Shown piece after piece: positions 34,276-44,861 of a stretch of DNA of 64,000 bases. The stretch is from the NCBI RefSeq assembly GCF_025642115.1, contig NZ_CP106753.1, forward strand, positions 2,131,501 through 2,195,500. Direction: 5' to 3'. The translations under genes and the position numbers were made by a program. How positions within the stretch are numbered: the stretch's first letter is position 1; each line of letters opens with the position of its first letter. The DNA is from Chitiniphilus purpureus. GTDB lineage: Bacteria > Pseudomonadota > Gammaproteobacteria > Burkholderiales > Chitinibacteraceae. The notes beneath the pieces are model-generated. The model had not been told where the DNA came from. It worked only from the letters and a program-made list of their open reading frames with translations, and searched no databases.

Positions 34276-34982
34276 GGGCAGTCAAGGCGGCGTTGTGCCG
34301 GGCAGCGAGGCCGTCTGGCCGATACAAAAGTGTGGCGCCGCGCCTGCCGCCCGGCCAAGGCGGCGTGGCCGGATTCGGCTGTAGGCATGCGCCGCGGGCG
34401 GTTGTCGGCGGCGGACGGGCAACCGGGCTGCGGGGGTTGTGCCCGGCAGGCCAGTCGGGACGCGTATGGTCCGTGCCAACCCCCTCTGACCATGATGCGT
34501 GGCGCCGTGGCGACCGTCGATCCACACGGCCGCATATCGGCAGGCAAAGCGTGGCACGGCCCCGACTATGCTGATGCATGTGTCAGCCGGATTGCAGCAG
34601 TACTGTCGGCCAAGTGTGTCTTGTAATCAATATAACTTTCTTTTTCATTAAGAAATCGAGTGTGACCCGCTTGGCCACTGTTGCATCGGCGCACCGGCCA
34701 GGCGCATGCAAAAGTGTGCTGCGGCGCGGTCCCCCCGTTCCCGATCTGTTACTGCCATGCGGTGTGCACAGTGGCGGTCTGGTGCACAGGCGACACAAAA
34801 GTGGCTGCCCAACCATGCGATATCCGCTATACGGCGTGTCAGTCTTACCGTTGCGCCGATTTGTATTTGTCAGATGTGCCGGTGGCAGACAAGATGGGCA
34901 TACAGGCGACGTCCCTGCCGGCCTGCGCGCAAGGCGCTGCGGCGCAGCAGTGCGGGAGCGGGGCTTTTCATAAGGAGAATCA
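34276..34982. other. 707-bp stretch without a supported gene
   Basis: Open frames here lack family features. An A/T-rich patch at 34621-34660 could hold a promoter. The last 40 bases contain the AAGGAG ribosome site of the GGDEF gene. Confidence 0.4.
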
Positions 34983-37142
34983 ATGCAGCACCGTCGTATG
35001 GCGGGGGCGCTTGATGCGGATCTGGCGCTGATCGATGCCTATATGCATACCCAGCCTGAAGAGGCGATCCGGGTATGCGAGCGCGTGTTCGCCCAGGCCT
35101 GGGAGGCACGCGACCCGCTGGCGCACGTGATCGCTGCGCAGCGGTATGGCCTGATCATGGACCATCGCGGCCGCGGGATCGAAGCGCGCGACACGCTGTT
35201 CGAAGCCCTGCAGATCGCCCAGTCGGCCCACCTCTTCGACCACGAGGCGCAGCTGCTGGAGCAGATCGCGCGCGGGTACTACACCGCCGGCCAATACCGG
35301 TTGGCAATCCAGTACTGGGCACGCTGCGTCGAGGTCTCGGAACAATCGGGCAAGGAAGTGCGCACCTGGATCTCCGCCAAGGTCGGCCTGGGGCAGGTGT
35401 ACTTTGCGATGGGCGACTATGAGTCGGCCACGGCGCTGCATCATGAAGCCCTGGCCCGCCTGGGCGAGGTGGACGATCCGTACCTGGATACCAAGGTCAA
35501 GATCAATCTGGGGGTCGATCTCACCCAGCTCGGACGCAGCGAGGAAGCGACCACGGTATTCCTGGCCGCACTCGATCTGTGCCTGATGCATCGCTTTTCC
35601 GACTATGCCGCCGAGGCTTGCCTGCGGCTGGCGCAGGTCAGGCTTGCCGCCGGCCGGCTGAAGGAGGCGAGCAGTTTTCTGGACACCGCACTCGGCCATG
35701 CCCGTGGCGTGAAGTACCTGTGGGCCGAAGCGCATATCCTGGCCACCCAGGCCCAGGTGCAGGCCGCCCAGGGGCAGCACGCGCTGGCGCTGCAGAATGT
35801 GAAGGCCGCCCAGGCCATCGCGCAGGCCAACGGCTTTGTGCATATGGCGAACCAGCAGCATCTGGCGGCGGCGGAGTACGCCGAGGCGATGGGCGATCTG
35901 CCGACGGCGCTGGCCGAATTCAAGCTGGCCTACGAATACGAACACCGGCTGATGGCCGGTTCGTCGTTGGAGCGCAACCAGGAACTGGAGGACAAGGCCG
36001 GCCTGCGCCCCAGCGCCAACCGCCTGCTGGTGGAGCTGTCGGTCAATCCGATGATCGATGAAGGCGATCTGGTCCATGCATTCCGGCTGATCACCCGCGA
36101 GAGCTGCCGTATCCTGAATGTGAACCGCGCATCGATCTGGGCCGTGGATACGCGGGTGGATGAGTTGCGCTGCCAGTGCATCTACCTGGCCGACCATCGC
36201 CGTTACCGGCAAGGGCGCTGCCTGCGCCATGGCGACTTTCCGGCGCTGTTCAGCTGGCTGTGCGACCCCAATCCGCTGATCGCGCACGACGCCGCCCACC
36301 ATCCCTATACCTGGGAACTGGAGCAGGGCTATCTGCGGGTCAACAACATCAAGTCCGTCCTGGCCTTCACCATCCGCGTCGCCGGCCATCCCGGCGCCGT
36401 GATCTGTTTCGAGGTGGCCGGACAGCAGCGCAACTGGACGCCGGATGACGTGGTCAACGGCGGCAAGCTCGCCGATATCTCGGCGCGGGTGATCGGCAGC
36501 TTCGAGCGCAAGCTGTTCCAGAAGGAGATCAGCGCGCTCAACGCCAAGCTGATGCAGGCCAACGAAGCCCTCGAAGCCCGGGTGATCGACCGCACCGCGG
36601 CGCTGGAGCGGCGCAACGCCGAATTGCTGGAGCTGAACGAAACCATCCGCATCATGGCCACCATCGACGAGCTGACCGGAATCTACAACCGGCGCTCGGT
36701 GATGGAGGCGTTCAGGCGCGAGCAGGCACGCAGCAACCGGATCGGCAGCGCGTTCTGTCTATGCCTGATCGACGTCGACCATTTCAAGCAGGTCAACGAT
36801 GCCTGCGGACACCTGGTCGGCGACGAGGTGTTGCGGCGTGTGGCCCAGGTGGCGCGTGAACAGATCCGCGAAACCGATAGTGTGGGGCGTTACGGCGGCG
36901 AGGAATTCCTGATCCTGCTCGTCGATACCGATCTGGAAGGGGCGCGCGCCTCGGCCGAACGGCTACGGCATCACACCGAATCGCTGGTCTTTCCCGAATT
37001 GGCGCCGGGTTTCAAGGTCACCGTGTCGATCGGTCTGTCGCAATACATCATCGGCGAGCAGGGCGAGCAGGTGCTCAGCCGCGCCGATGCCGCGCTGTAC
37101 CAGGCCAAGGCGCAGGGCCGCAACCGCGTCGTGGTGTGCTAG
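34983..37142 (+). CDS. Diguanylate cyclase with TPR and GAF domains
   Basis: A 719-residue cytosolic protein. Residues about 15-330 are TPR-like helical repeats (LLEQIARGYYTAGQYRLAIQ, GLGQVYFAMGDYESATAL). Residues about 355-510 fit a GAF domain (ESCRILNVNRASIWAVD). A coiled coil (KLMQANEALEARVIDRTAAL) leads to the GGDEF domain (about 550-719), which has the active signature GGEEF and an intact inhibitory RETD site five residues upstream, so it should make c-di-GMP and be product-inhibited. There is no EAL domain. AAGGAG lies eight bases before the ATG. Confidence 0.92.
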   Translation: MQHRRMAGALDADLALIDAYMHTQPEEAIRVCERVFAQAWEARDPLAHVIAAQRYGLIMDHRGRGIEARDTLFEALQIAQSAHLFDHEAQLLEQIARGYYTAGQYRLAIQYWARCVEVSEQSGKEVRTWISAKVGLGQVYFAMGDYESATALHHEALARLGEVDDPYLDTKVKINLGVDLTQLGRSEEATTVFLAALDLCLMHRFSDYAAEACLRLAQVRLAAGRLKEASSFLDTALGHARGVKYLWAEAHILATQAQVQAAQGQHALALQNVKAAQAIAQANGFVHMANQQHLAAAEYAEAMGDLPTALAEFKLAYEYEHRLMAGSSLERNQELEDKAGLRPSANRLLVELSVNPMIDEGDLVHAFRLITRESCRILNVNRASIWAVDTRVDELRCQCIYLADHRRYRQGRCLRHGDFPALFSWLCDPNPLIAHDAAHHPYTWELEQGYLRVNNIKSVLAFTIRVAGHPGAVICFEVAGQQRNWTPDDVVNGGKLADISARVIGSFERKLFQKEISALNAKLMQANEALEARVIDRTAALERRNAELLELNETIRIMATIDELTGIYNRRSVMEAFRREQARSNRIGSAFCLCLIDVDHFKQVNDACGHLVGDEVLRRVAQVAREQIRETDSVGRYGGEEFLILLVDTDLEGARASAERLRHHTESLVFPELAPGFKVTVSIGLSQYIIGEQGEQVLSRADAALYQAKAQGRNRVVVC

Positions 37143-37155
37143 CTCCCGATCCTGC

Positions 37156-38088
<933 letters not shown>

Positions 38089-38463
38089 AAGCTCATTCCT
38101 TGAAATGGGGGCGCAAGGTCGCCGATTATCCCGTGCGGGCTGCTGCCTGACCAGGGTCTGTTTACGGTTGTTGGATGCGTGTATGCAGGGATGGGTGTTC
38201 GCAGGACCCCGATGGCATGGGATGCCACCGGCAGCCTGGGCGGCCAGCACGGCGGGGCTTGTCTGACCATGCACCCGGAGCGGGGTCGGCAAGACTGGCA
38301 CGCGCCGTTGCCGCGGGATGGTCAGATGCGGATCGAGTCTGAACGGGTGCAGGTTCCCCAGCATCCGCGGCCTGCCCGGCGCCATGGTGGGGCTGAAACC
38401 ATGGGAACCGCCGCCTGCATTACGGCTTGCCCGCACTGCGGCGCGATGGACACAGGGCGTGCT

Positions 38464-39520
38464 TCATGCCAGCGACACGTTCATCGTCTGCGCGATCGCC
38501 CGCGCGGTCATGCCGGTTTCGGGATCGGCCGCGTCCAGGTCCGCACCCAATTCGATCAACCGTCGGGCAACGTCGTCGTAGCCGTCCCAGGCAAGCTGGG
38601 CGCTGATCGCGTTCACCAGCAGCAGCCAGCTATGCTCGCGCAACGCCGCCAGATCCAGTGTCTCCGGCTGGGCCAGCGCGGCCAGCGACGCATCGGGACC
38701 ATCGTTGCCGATCACGTCCAGCAGCGCCTGCATGCCGTCGTGCTCGGTCAGCCGCGCCTTGCCGCGCCCCAGTTGCGCCCTGGCCTGCGCACGCGGTGAC
38801 TTTTCGGCAAAGGCGAACGCGGAGAACAGCAGGGTCCAGGTCCTGCCGTCATAGAGGGATGCCCCGTGCGGGCTGGCGGTCAGCATCACCTTGCCATCCG
38901 GGCTGACATCGATCACCCCGCAGGCGTTGCGCACAGCCGCGGGCTGGTCGGGCGGATTGATCAGCTTGCCGTCCTGCAGTACCCAGAGCCCGTAGTCCGA
39001 GCCGCACCACAGCCGGCCATCGAACCACGCCATGTCCTTGAACGGCAAAAGGCCGCCAATCATCGGTGCCGGCTCGAATGCGTAATTGCCTTGCCGTACC
39101 GGCAACTATTAATTGTCCGGCAATCCGGGCCACCTTCATTGGCGACCACCAGTATTCGGAGTCCGGAATTTGGGGTGGGATGTCCTGCTCTACATTTGCT
39201 GCAGGCGCGTCATACCAGAAAACATGCCTTCCCATATCCACCGCAACGAACTCCGGCTTGCCACTCGCATCGGAATATGCCACTCGATTGAAGTCGAAAT
39301 AGTCCGCTTCTTGAAAAAAGAAACGCCGTTCCATCGGACGTTCCATACGTGCAAACAGAAAACGCGTGCGAGGCAGCGGATTGCGGTGCGGGGAATCAGT
39401 GGCCTCGACCAGAACGAAGCAATAGCGCGTGTTGTCGTAGCCGATAGCACAGTCGTAGACCGTAAAACCTTTGAAAAAACGTTCGTAGCGCTCTTTATCG
39501 CAAATCATTTCCACGGTCAT
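38464..39520 (-). pseudogene. Broken copy of the propeller/ankyrin immunity-like protein
   Basis: The N-terminal part (39520 to about 39063) is some 85% identical at protein level to the intact gene at 41866-43215 (ICDKERYERFFKGFTVYDCA at the start), and the C-terminal part (39046 to 38464) is almost identical. A 296-bp deletion between them removes about 98 codons and shifts the frame, so no single protein can be made. An ATG at 39105 could start a 213-residue C-terminal fragment. Loss is recent, since the remaining sequence has not decayed. The 375-bp gap 38089-38463 holds the 5' scrap of a TIGR02270 gene (to 38402) and otherwise nothing I can support. Confidence 0.88.
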
Positions 39521-39612
39521 TTTCCTTGGGGCCTATTTGGCGTGCGGACGAGGGTGTGGAATGCTTCTGCTTGCTAAAGCGGGATTTTAGCTAATCATTC
39601 ACCAAAGTCTTG

Positions 39613-39801
39613 ATGGGTGATTGGATCGGCAAATCAGCACAAGTCGTTAGCCTAGCCGCACCAGCCTTCCTCGCGCCAATAGTCGAGCAAAAGGAAAGGT
39701 AGTCTGCCTTTCCATTTTTCAAGGGTTGCTACGGGTACCTTGGCACGGCGGGTTGCTTCCCCGAATTCATCAATGAACACTTCAAGGTCTTCGTCTTTCA
39801 T
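39613..39801 (-). pseudogene. Remnant of a GAD-like/DUF1851 protein
   Basis: From the ATG at 39801 the frame reads KDEDLEVFIDEFGEATRRAK, then LPFLLLDYWREEGWCG, the N-terminal half of a GAD-like domain protein, and stops at TAG (39652-39654). The family continues with Tyr-Ala-Asn/Asp-Gly-Leu-Phe-Trp. Reading through TAG gives Ala-Asn-Asp-Leu-Cys, then TGA where Trp is expected, then FADPITHQDFGE. So two nonsense codons stand at conserved Tyr and Trp positions. Such proteins include T6SS immunity proteins (Tdi1 type). The DNA is A/T-richer than its neighbours. A possible extended start upstream exists in the same frame (39912). Confidence 0.65.
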
Positions 39802-39921
39802 TGGTTGGGATAGGCTCGGGTTGATTGGTTCCGTTTGGTCCACAACAAAGTCCATGCAGCTGGTCTTGCCGGCCCAGCTTGACTGCTCCGGCGAAGCTGC
39901 ACCGCAGCACAAGTTGAAGGA

Positions 39922-40341
39922 TCAGGCGCCCCAATTGGCCTGCTTGAGAGACCGCAATATCGCAACGGCGGGGTCGCTGGCACTGCCGGTGCCTGCTGGC
40001 GGCAACCCATCGGCAACCGGTTTTCCGGGTTCGAGCACACTGCGGTGAATCAGCTGCCCCTGCTCGAAACACAGCAACTCCGGCAGATCCGCCGGCAGAT
40101 AGTCGCCGATGAATTCCGCGTGATCCTCAAGGTCCAGCCAGAGCCAGAGGTGGTGGGGGTGGCGCTGTTGCTCAGCGACAGCGGTTTCGAGCAGAACCGG
40201 GTAGACGGTGCGGCACTTCTCGCACCACGCCTGCGCCCCGAGCACCAGATAGGCGCGGGTGTCGACCTGGCCCAGGCGCTCCGCGATGCGCTGCGCGTCG
40301 CGCCACGGGTCCAGCAGTGCAGCATCGTGCAAGGGGTTCAT
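39922..40341 (-). CDS. Thioredoxin-like protein of the T6SS cargo cluster
   Basis: A 139-residue protein with a thioredoxin-type active site: LVLGAQAWCEKCRTVYPVLL, followed by the strand WLWLDLEDHAEF and the loop LPELLCFEQG. The CEKC pair could be redox-active. There is no signal peptide. AGGAG lies five bases before the ATG at 40341. It follows the TIGR02270 gene by 11 bases and is the last intact gene of the operon. Its role there is unknown. Confidence 0.72.
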   Translation of the reverse strand: MNPLHDAALLDPWRDAQRIAERLGQVDTRAYLVLGAQAWCEKCRTVYPVLLETAVAEQQRHPHHLWLWLDLEDHAEFIGDYLPADLPELLCFEQGQLIHRSVLEPGKPVADGLPPAGTGSASDPAVAILRSLKQANWGA

Positions 40342-40352
40342 CCATGCTCCTG

Positions 40353-41855
40353 TCACGACAGCGGGCCGGCGAATACCGGGCCTTTGACGCGTGTTGCGCT
40401 CACCGGGGTCAATAGCATCAGGCGGTGGGCGGCGGCGGCCCGGACGGCGTGGGGATGATCGCCATCGACAATGTTGCACAACCATTCCCGGCTTGTGGGG
40501 CGGCCCAGCAGATGTGGTTCGGCCACAGCGGCAGGCGACACCGGATGGGCCGCGATCCGCATCACGTCGGGGTAGGGCAGACCGTTGTCCGCATCGCGCC
40601 GGGCGTCCTGGAGCGCGGCCGGATCGGTGCTGTCGGTGTGTGCCGCGTCGTCGGGCTGCGTATCCACCCCGGCCTCGTCCGATTCGATCACATAGCCGTG
40701 TGCTTCCAGATCAATGCCGGTCAGCGTCTGCCAGACCCAGCCGGCGTGTCGTGCCAGCAAGGGGTCCTGCATCCAGCCGGCAATGCGTGGCAACTGCGCA
40801 AGGTCGCCGTGATGCAGCAGAAACGTCAAGGCCGTGCGCGCAGGCAGATCATGCAGGATCGATTCAGTGTCAGGGCTGCCGGGCGGGGTCAGCAAGGCGA
40901 GGCAGGCCACCCAGCGTAGCAGCCGGCGCATTGCCAGTTGCCGCCCGATGCCACTGCATCGTTGAACCTCGGCCAGTTGCTGCAACAGCGCGGCGTGCAA
41001 GGCGTGGCGGGCATCGAGCAGGTTGGCGTGGGTGCCGGCGCGCGCGTCGAGGCGGGCCAGGCCGATTGCCGCCTCGGCCCTTACCGATACGTCGCTGTCT
41101 TCCAGCAGCCGCCTCAGCAACCCTGGCGGCGAGCGGTCGAGCGTGGGCTGCAATCCATCGACCCATGTCGATTCCCACGCTGCGACGAGACCGCTCAACG
41201 GCCCGGTCGTCCGTTGGTGCGCGCGCCCATCACCCCAGACGCGGATCGCCATGGCGGCCAAGGCGCGGCACGCCGCGGCCCGAACCCGTGGCGATGCCTG
41301 GGCGCATGGATCGTCAAGAATCGGGGCAAGGTCGCCGAACGGATCGACCCCGCCCGGCGTGGTACCGATCAACGCGGCCGCACGCAAGGCAGCAACCTGG
41401 CCGATTTCACCGCATTGCATCAGATAAGCGAGTGCGCCGGACTGGGCTGCGGCCGGCAGCCAGGCCACGGCACTGATCAGACCGCGCATCAGCGATTCGG
41501 GGGCGGCGGCGATATGCGCCAGCACGGCGTCGATGGCAGCCTCGTCGCGATGCTTGCATTGCAATCCCAGCCAGGCTGCCACGAAGGCTTCTCCCGGCTG
41601 CCCCCAGCGTGCCAGCGCCTTGAGCGCGGGTGCAACGCCATGCTCCTCGGCGACCAGCAGACCTTCCAGGTGCGCGTCGAGCAGGCGGTTGAAATGCGCG
41701 TGCCGCTCGGGGTGGAGATTGAAGGCCCCCGTGGCGCTGTCCAGTTGCGCCCAGTAGAACGCAGCGTCCTCCGCATGCCGGATCAGCAGCGGTTCGATAT
41801 GGGTGGGAATCGCTGCCTGCATCACGGCTTGCCCGCACTGCGGCGCGATGGACAC
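40353..41855 (-). CDS. TIGR02270 family protein (T6SS-associated, HEAT-like)
   Basis: About 500 residues, mostly alpha-helical repeats (VRAAACRALAAMAIRVWGDG, VRAEAAIGLARLDARAG), with the family N-terminus HIEPLLIRHAEDAAFYWAQL and the C-terminal GIDLEAHGYV and PYPDVMRIAAH segments. TIGR02270 proteins occur in T6SS effector loci, but their job is not settled; an adaptor or immunity role is a guess. The GTG at 41855 or the ATG at 41822 may be the start; the ATG is closer to the family N-terminus. It follows the propeller/ankyrin gene by about 10 bases. Confidence 0.82.
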   Translation of the reverse strand: MSIAPQCGQAVMQAAIPTHIEPLLIRHAEDAAFYWAQLDSATGAFNLHPERHAHFNRLLDAHLEGLLVAEEHGVAPALKALARWGQPGEAFVAAWLGLQCKHRDEAAIDAVLAHIAAAPESLMRGLISAVAWLPAAAQSGALAYLMQCGEIGQVAALRAAALIGTTPGGVDPFGDLAPILDDPCAQASPRVRAAACRALAAMAIRVWGDGRAHQRTTGPLSGLVAAWESTWVDGLQPTLDRSPPGLLRRLLEDSDVSVRAEAAIGLARLDARAGTHANLLDARHALHAALLQQLAEVQRCSGIGRQLAMRRLLRWVACLALLTPPGSPDTESILHDLPARTALTFLLHHGDLAQLPRIAGWMQDPLLARHAGWVWQTLTGIDLEAHGYVIESDEAGVDTQPDDAAHTDSTDPAALQDARRDADNGLPYPDVMRIAAHPVSPAAVAEPHLLGRPTSREWLCNIVDGDHPHAVRAAAAHRLMLLTPVSATRVKGPVFAGPLS

Positions 41856-41865
41856 AGGGCGTGCT

Positions 41866-43215
41866 TCATGCCAGCGACACGTTCATCGTCTGCGCGATCG
41901 CCCGCGCGGTCATCCCGGTTTCAGGATCGGCCGCGTCCAGGTCCGCACCCAATTCGATCAACCGTCGGGCAACGTCGTCGTAGCCGTCCCAGGCAAGCTG
42001 GGCGCTGATCGCGTTCACCAGCAGCAGCCAGCTATGCTCGCGCAACGCTGTCAGATCCAGTGTCTCCGGCTGGGCCAGCGCGGCCAGCGACGCATCGGGA
42101 CCGTCGTTGCCGATCACGTCCAGCAGCGCCTGCATGCCGTCGTGCTCGGTCAGCCGCGCCTTGCCGCGCCCCAGTTGCGCCCTGGCCTGCGCACGCGGTG
42201 ACTTTTCGGCAAAGGCGAACGCGGAGAACAGCAGGGTCCAGGTCTTGCCGTCATAAAGGGATGCCCCGTGCGGGCTGGCGGTCAGCATCACCTTGCCATC
42301 CGGGCTGACATCGATCACCCCGCAGGCGTTGCGCACAGCCGCGGGCTGGTCGGGCGGATTGATCAGCTTGCCGTCCTGCAGTACCCAGAGCCCGTAGTCC
42401 GAGCCGCACCACAGCCGGCCATCGAACCACGCCATGTCCTTGAACGGCAGGCTGAAGCGGCCTTCCAGCAGCCGCTTCCAGCGATCATTGCGCCCGATCC
42501 ACAGCGAGCCGTCTTTGCCGCCGATATAGACGTTGCCATCGCCGGCGCAGCACACGGTGTAGAGCAATTCGTTGGAGGGGAAGTCGATCTGCTGCCACGC
42601 CTTGCCGTCGAAATGCCAGACATCGCCGGTGCCGCCGACGGCGTAGAGGTCGTCGTCCGCAAACGCAGCCAAATCATTAAAACCGACCTCAAAGCCTCCT
42701 TTGCCTTCCTCGGCAAGCTGCTTGGGTACGGGCGGCGAGGCGGCAAAAGACCGCCAATCATCAGGGCCGGCACGCCAGCGCACCTGCCGTGCATCGCCAA
42801 TTGCAGTCAGCCGACCTGCAACCCGGGCCACGTTCAGCACCGACCAGCAGTATTCGGAATCGGGAATCTGGGGCGGGATGTCCTGCTCTACATTCGCGGT
42901 AGGCGCGTCATACCAGAAAACATGACTTCCCATATCCACGGCAACGAACTCTGACTTGCCATTCGCCTCGGAATACGCCACCCGCGTGAAGTTGAAATAA
43001 TCGGCCTCCTGATAATAGAAACGCCTCTCCATCGGGCGTTCCATCCGTGCAAACAGAAAACGCGTGCGAGGCAGCGGATCACGGTGCGGCGAGTTGGTGG
43101 CCTCGACCAGAACGAAGCAATAGCGCGTGTTGTCGTAGCCGATAGCACAGTCGTAGACCGTAAAACCTTTGAAAAAACGTTCGTAGCGCTCTTTATCGCA
43201 AATCATTTCCATCAC
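41866..43215 (-). CDS. Beta-propeller/ankyrin protein, candidate immunity protein
   Basis: A 449-residue cytosolic protein. Residues 1-170 are a unique N-terminal part. Residues about 175-320 contain WD/Kelch-like blades (DLYAVGGTGDVWHFDGKAWQ, NVYIGGKDGSLWIGRNDRW, LWCGSDYGLWVLQDGK). The C-terminus ends in an ankyrin-like pair (DDVARRLIELGADLDAADPE, GMTARAIAQ). It begins 20 bases after the stop codon of the nuclease effector gene, the position where the cognate immunity gene is expected. A second, broken copy lies at 38464-39520, as is usual for immunity genes that duplicate. The role is inferred from context only. Confidence 0.7.
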   Translation of the reverse strand: MMEMICDKERYERFFKGFTVYDCAIGYDNTRYCFVLVEATNSPHRDPLPRTRFLFARMERPMERRFYYQEADYFNFTRVAYSEANGKSEFVAVDMGSHVFWYDAPTANVEQDIPPQIPDSEYCWSVLNVARVAGRLTAIGDARQVRWRAGPDDWRSFAASPPVPKQLAEEGKGGFEVGFNDLAAFADDDLYAVGGTGDVWHFDGKAWQQIDFPSNELLYTVCCAGDGNVYIGGKDGSLWIGRNDRWKRLLEGRFSLPFKDMAWFDGRLWCGSDYGLWVLQDGKLINPPDQPAAVRNACGVIDVSPDGKVMLTASPHGASLYDGKTWTLLFSAFAFAEKSPRAQARAQLGRGKARLTEHDGMQALLDVIGNDGPDASLAALAQPETLDLTALREHSWLLLVNAISAQLAWDGYDDVARRLIELGADLDAADPETGMTARAIAQTMNVSLA

Positions 43216-43235
43216 GTTGTCCTTGAATCAAGCCT

Positions 43236-44861
43236 TTAGGCGTCCCCACCACTCGGCAATACACTGCCACCGCCCGCCATCCCCGAATGCGGACGCACTT
43301 TGGCCTTGTCCAGCCCGCCGCACTTGTGCGCATCCTTGTAGTACTCGTCCAGTTGTGCCTTGATGCATTTTTTGTCGCAGCCAAAGGTCAGGCTTACCAT
43401 ATTGGCCATTTCATCGCGTGCCGTTTCGTAATCCATACTTGGCTTTGTCCGATGCCGGCCCATCAGCGCTTCTGTTGCTTTATGCGCCGCACCGTGTGAC
43501 CCGTGGCTATTGGTCGTTCCTTCCAGGCAAATGGTTGGCGCACCGCGCTCGGAGTATCCCTCCCAGCATTTGTCCTTGGGCAGCTTGTCGCGCGGCATGT
43601 CGCTCATTTTCAGCGTCGATTTGTCCTTGCTGCCCTTGTAGCTGTTTTTCCAGTCGTCGAACGCCTTTTGCTGGACCGCCGGATCGGGGTTGCGGAACAT
43701 GGCATCCGGCAGCAGGTGGTGCCCGGTCTGCCCGGGGCAGCACCCCTGGCCCGCCCAGTTGGCGGTGTTGGTGCCTGACTTGCTATAGGGCACCAGTGTG
43801 CATTTGCGCGCGCGCAGACAGGCGTCCGCCGCGGCGATCGCGGTCTGCACATCGCTCATCAGCGCCTGCGCCTGATCGCTGTTGATGTCGGTGAGCTTTT
43901 TGATGTCGTACTTCTTGAAGGCGTCCTGCACCTTGCCCGCGGCGTCTTTCAACCGGTGCGTCGTATCCTTGACCTCGGCGATCTGCGTCTTGAATTCATC
44001 GATCATCTGATACGCCTGGACCCCGGTGTAGATCGCGTCCGCCACTGTCAGCACTTGGCCAACGATGGGAATCCAGCCGGTCAGGCCGCGCCGAGCGGCA
44101 AAGGCGGTCGCTTTCTTGGCCGCAAATTCGGCAGCTTCTTTTTCCAGCTTCTCGACCACCTTCTCCTTGGCGATCTCTTCGATCTGCCCCCAGGCCTTGG
44201 CGGGAAAGTCATCAACATCATCGACCCAGTCCTGGAATTCCTTGACGCTGGAAGGCTTGATGAACAGCCCTTCGCAGTGGTTCAGCACCCAGGCCCCCGA
44301 ATTCTTGTCGGTCTTGGTCTCCGGCAGTGTCTTGCTCTTCTTGCGTTTCTTGCGTTTTTCCTCGTCGTCCGCGCATTTCTTCTCCAACCGCTCCTTGTCT
44401 TCCTTGCAATCCTTCTTGGTGGAAGCGTCGTCCATGTAGTAGGTGGGCGGCGTATTGCTGGGCTGCGAGCCATGGTTGTGCGTGGTCATGTCGGTGTGGC
44501 GGGCCACGCCCAACCCTTCGAAGATCACGTCCAGCGACCATTTGGTGAAATAGGCCTTGCCCTTGATCACCCGGGTCTTGGCGCCTTTCTGGAATGCCTG
44601 GGTGGCCGCTTCGTTGCCGGTGCTGGTGGCGAAGTAGGATCGATCCTCGACCGCCACTTGCTTCCTGGCGATCAGCACGCTGGTGGTGCCCTTGGTGATG
44701 TCCTTGGCGTAGGCCGTATTCGGATAGGGGATGACGATGGGGCCGGCGCTGGGCGCGGGTGGGCTCCAGCACGGATCGGGAAAGGCGGCGATCGATTTGC
44801 CGTCGGTCTTGGCCGCCTTGCAGGCGATTTCCAGATTGTTGGCGTATACATTGGTCTTCAT
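43236..44861 (-). CDS. T6SS effector: DUF4150 (PAAR-like) N-terminus with GHH nuclease C-terminus
   Basis: A 541-residue effector. Residues 1-125 form a DUF4150 PAAR-like domain (NVYANNLEIACKAAKTDGKS, FPDPCWSPP, GPIVIPYPNTA, YFATSTGNEAATQAFQKG), which caps the VgrG spike. A Lys/Glu-rich charged stretch (about 145-185) and a hydrophobic patch (TGWIPIVGQVLTVADAIYTG) follow. The C-terminal part has the GHH/HNH-type signature CCPGQTGHHLLPDAMF and a second His cluster NSHGSHGAAH, expected for a metal-dependent nuclease toxin. The start overlaps the ketoacyl-synthase-like gene by four bases. Confidence 0.87.
   Translation of the reverse strand: MKTNVYANNLEIACKAAKTDGKSIAAFPDPCWSPPAPSAGPIVIPYPNTAYAKDITKGTTSVLIARKQVAVEDRSYFATSTGNEAATQAFQKGAKTRVIKGKAYFTKWSLDVIFEGLGVARHTDMTTHNHGSQPSNTPPTYYMDDASTKKDCKEDKERLEKKCADDEEKRKKRKKSKTLPETKTDKNSGAWVLNHCEGLFIKPSSVKEFQDWVDDVDDFPAKAWGQIEEIAKEKVVEKLEKEAAEFAAKKATAFAARRGLTGWIPIVGQVLTVADAIYTGVQAYQMIDEFKTQIAEVKDTTHRLKDAAGKVQDAFKKYDIKKLTDINSDQAQALMSDVQTAIAAADACLRARKCTLVPYSKSGTNTANWAGQGCCPGQTGHHLLPDAMFRNPDPAVQQKAFDDWKNSYKGSKDKSTLKMSDMPRDKLPKDKCWEGYSERGAPTICLEGTTNSHGSHGAAHKATEALMGRHRTKPSMDYETARDEMANMVSLTFGCDKKCIKAQLDEYYKDAHKCGGLDKAKVRPHSGMAGGGSVLPSGGDA

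Larger units (their letters stand above)
38403..43215. repeat. Direct duplication of an immunity-like gene unit
   Basis: The stretch 38403-39520 is nearly identical to 41803-43215 over the shared parts, including the first 14 or so codons of the downstream TIGR02270 gene (38403-38458 against 41803-41858). The first copy lacks 296 bp that the second has. The deletion joint is a GGCA tetramer that occurs at both edges in the intact copy (42446-42449 and 42742-42745). Confidence 0.88.

Noticed and set aside
34578..34973. Possible protein-coding gene before the GGDEF gene
   Set aside because: No ribosome site, no conserved motif and a biased composition; treated as intergenic.
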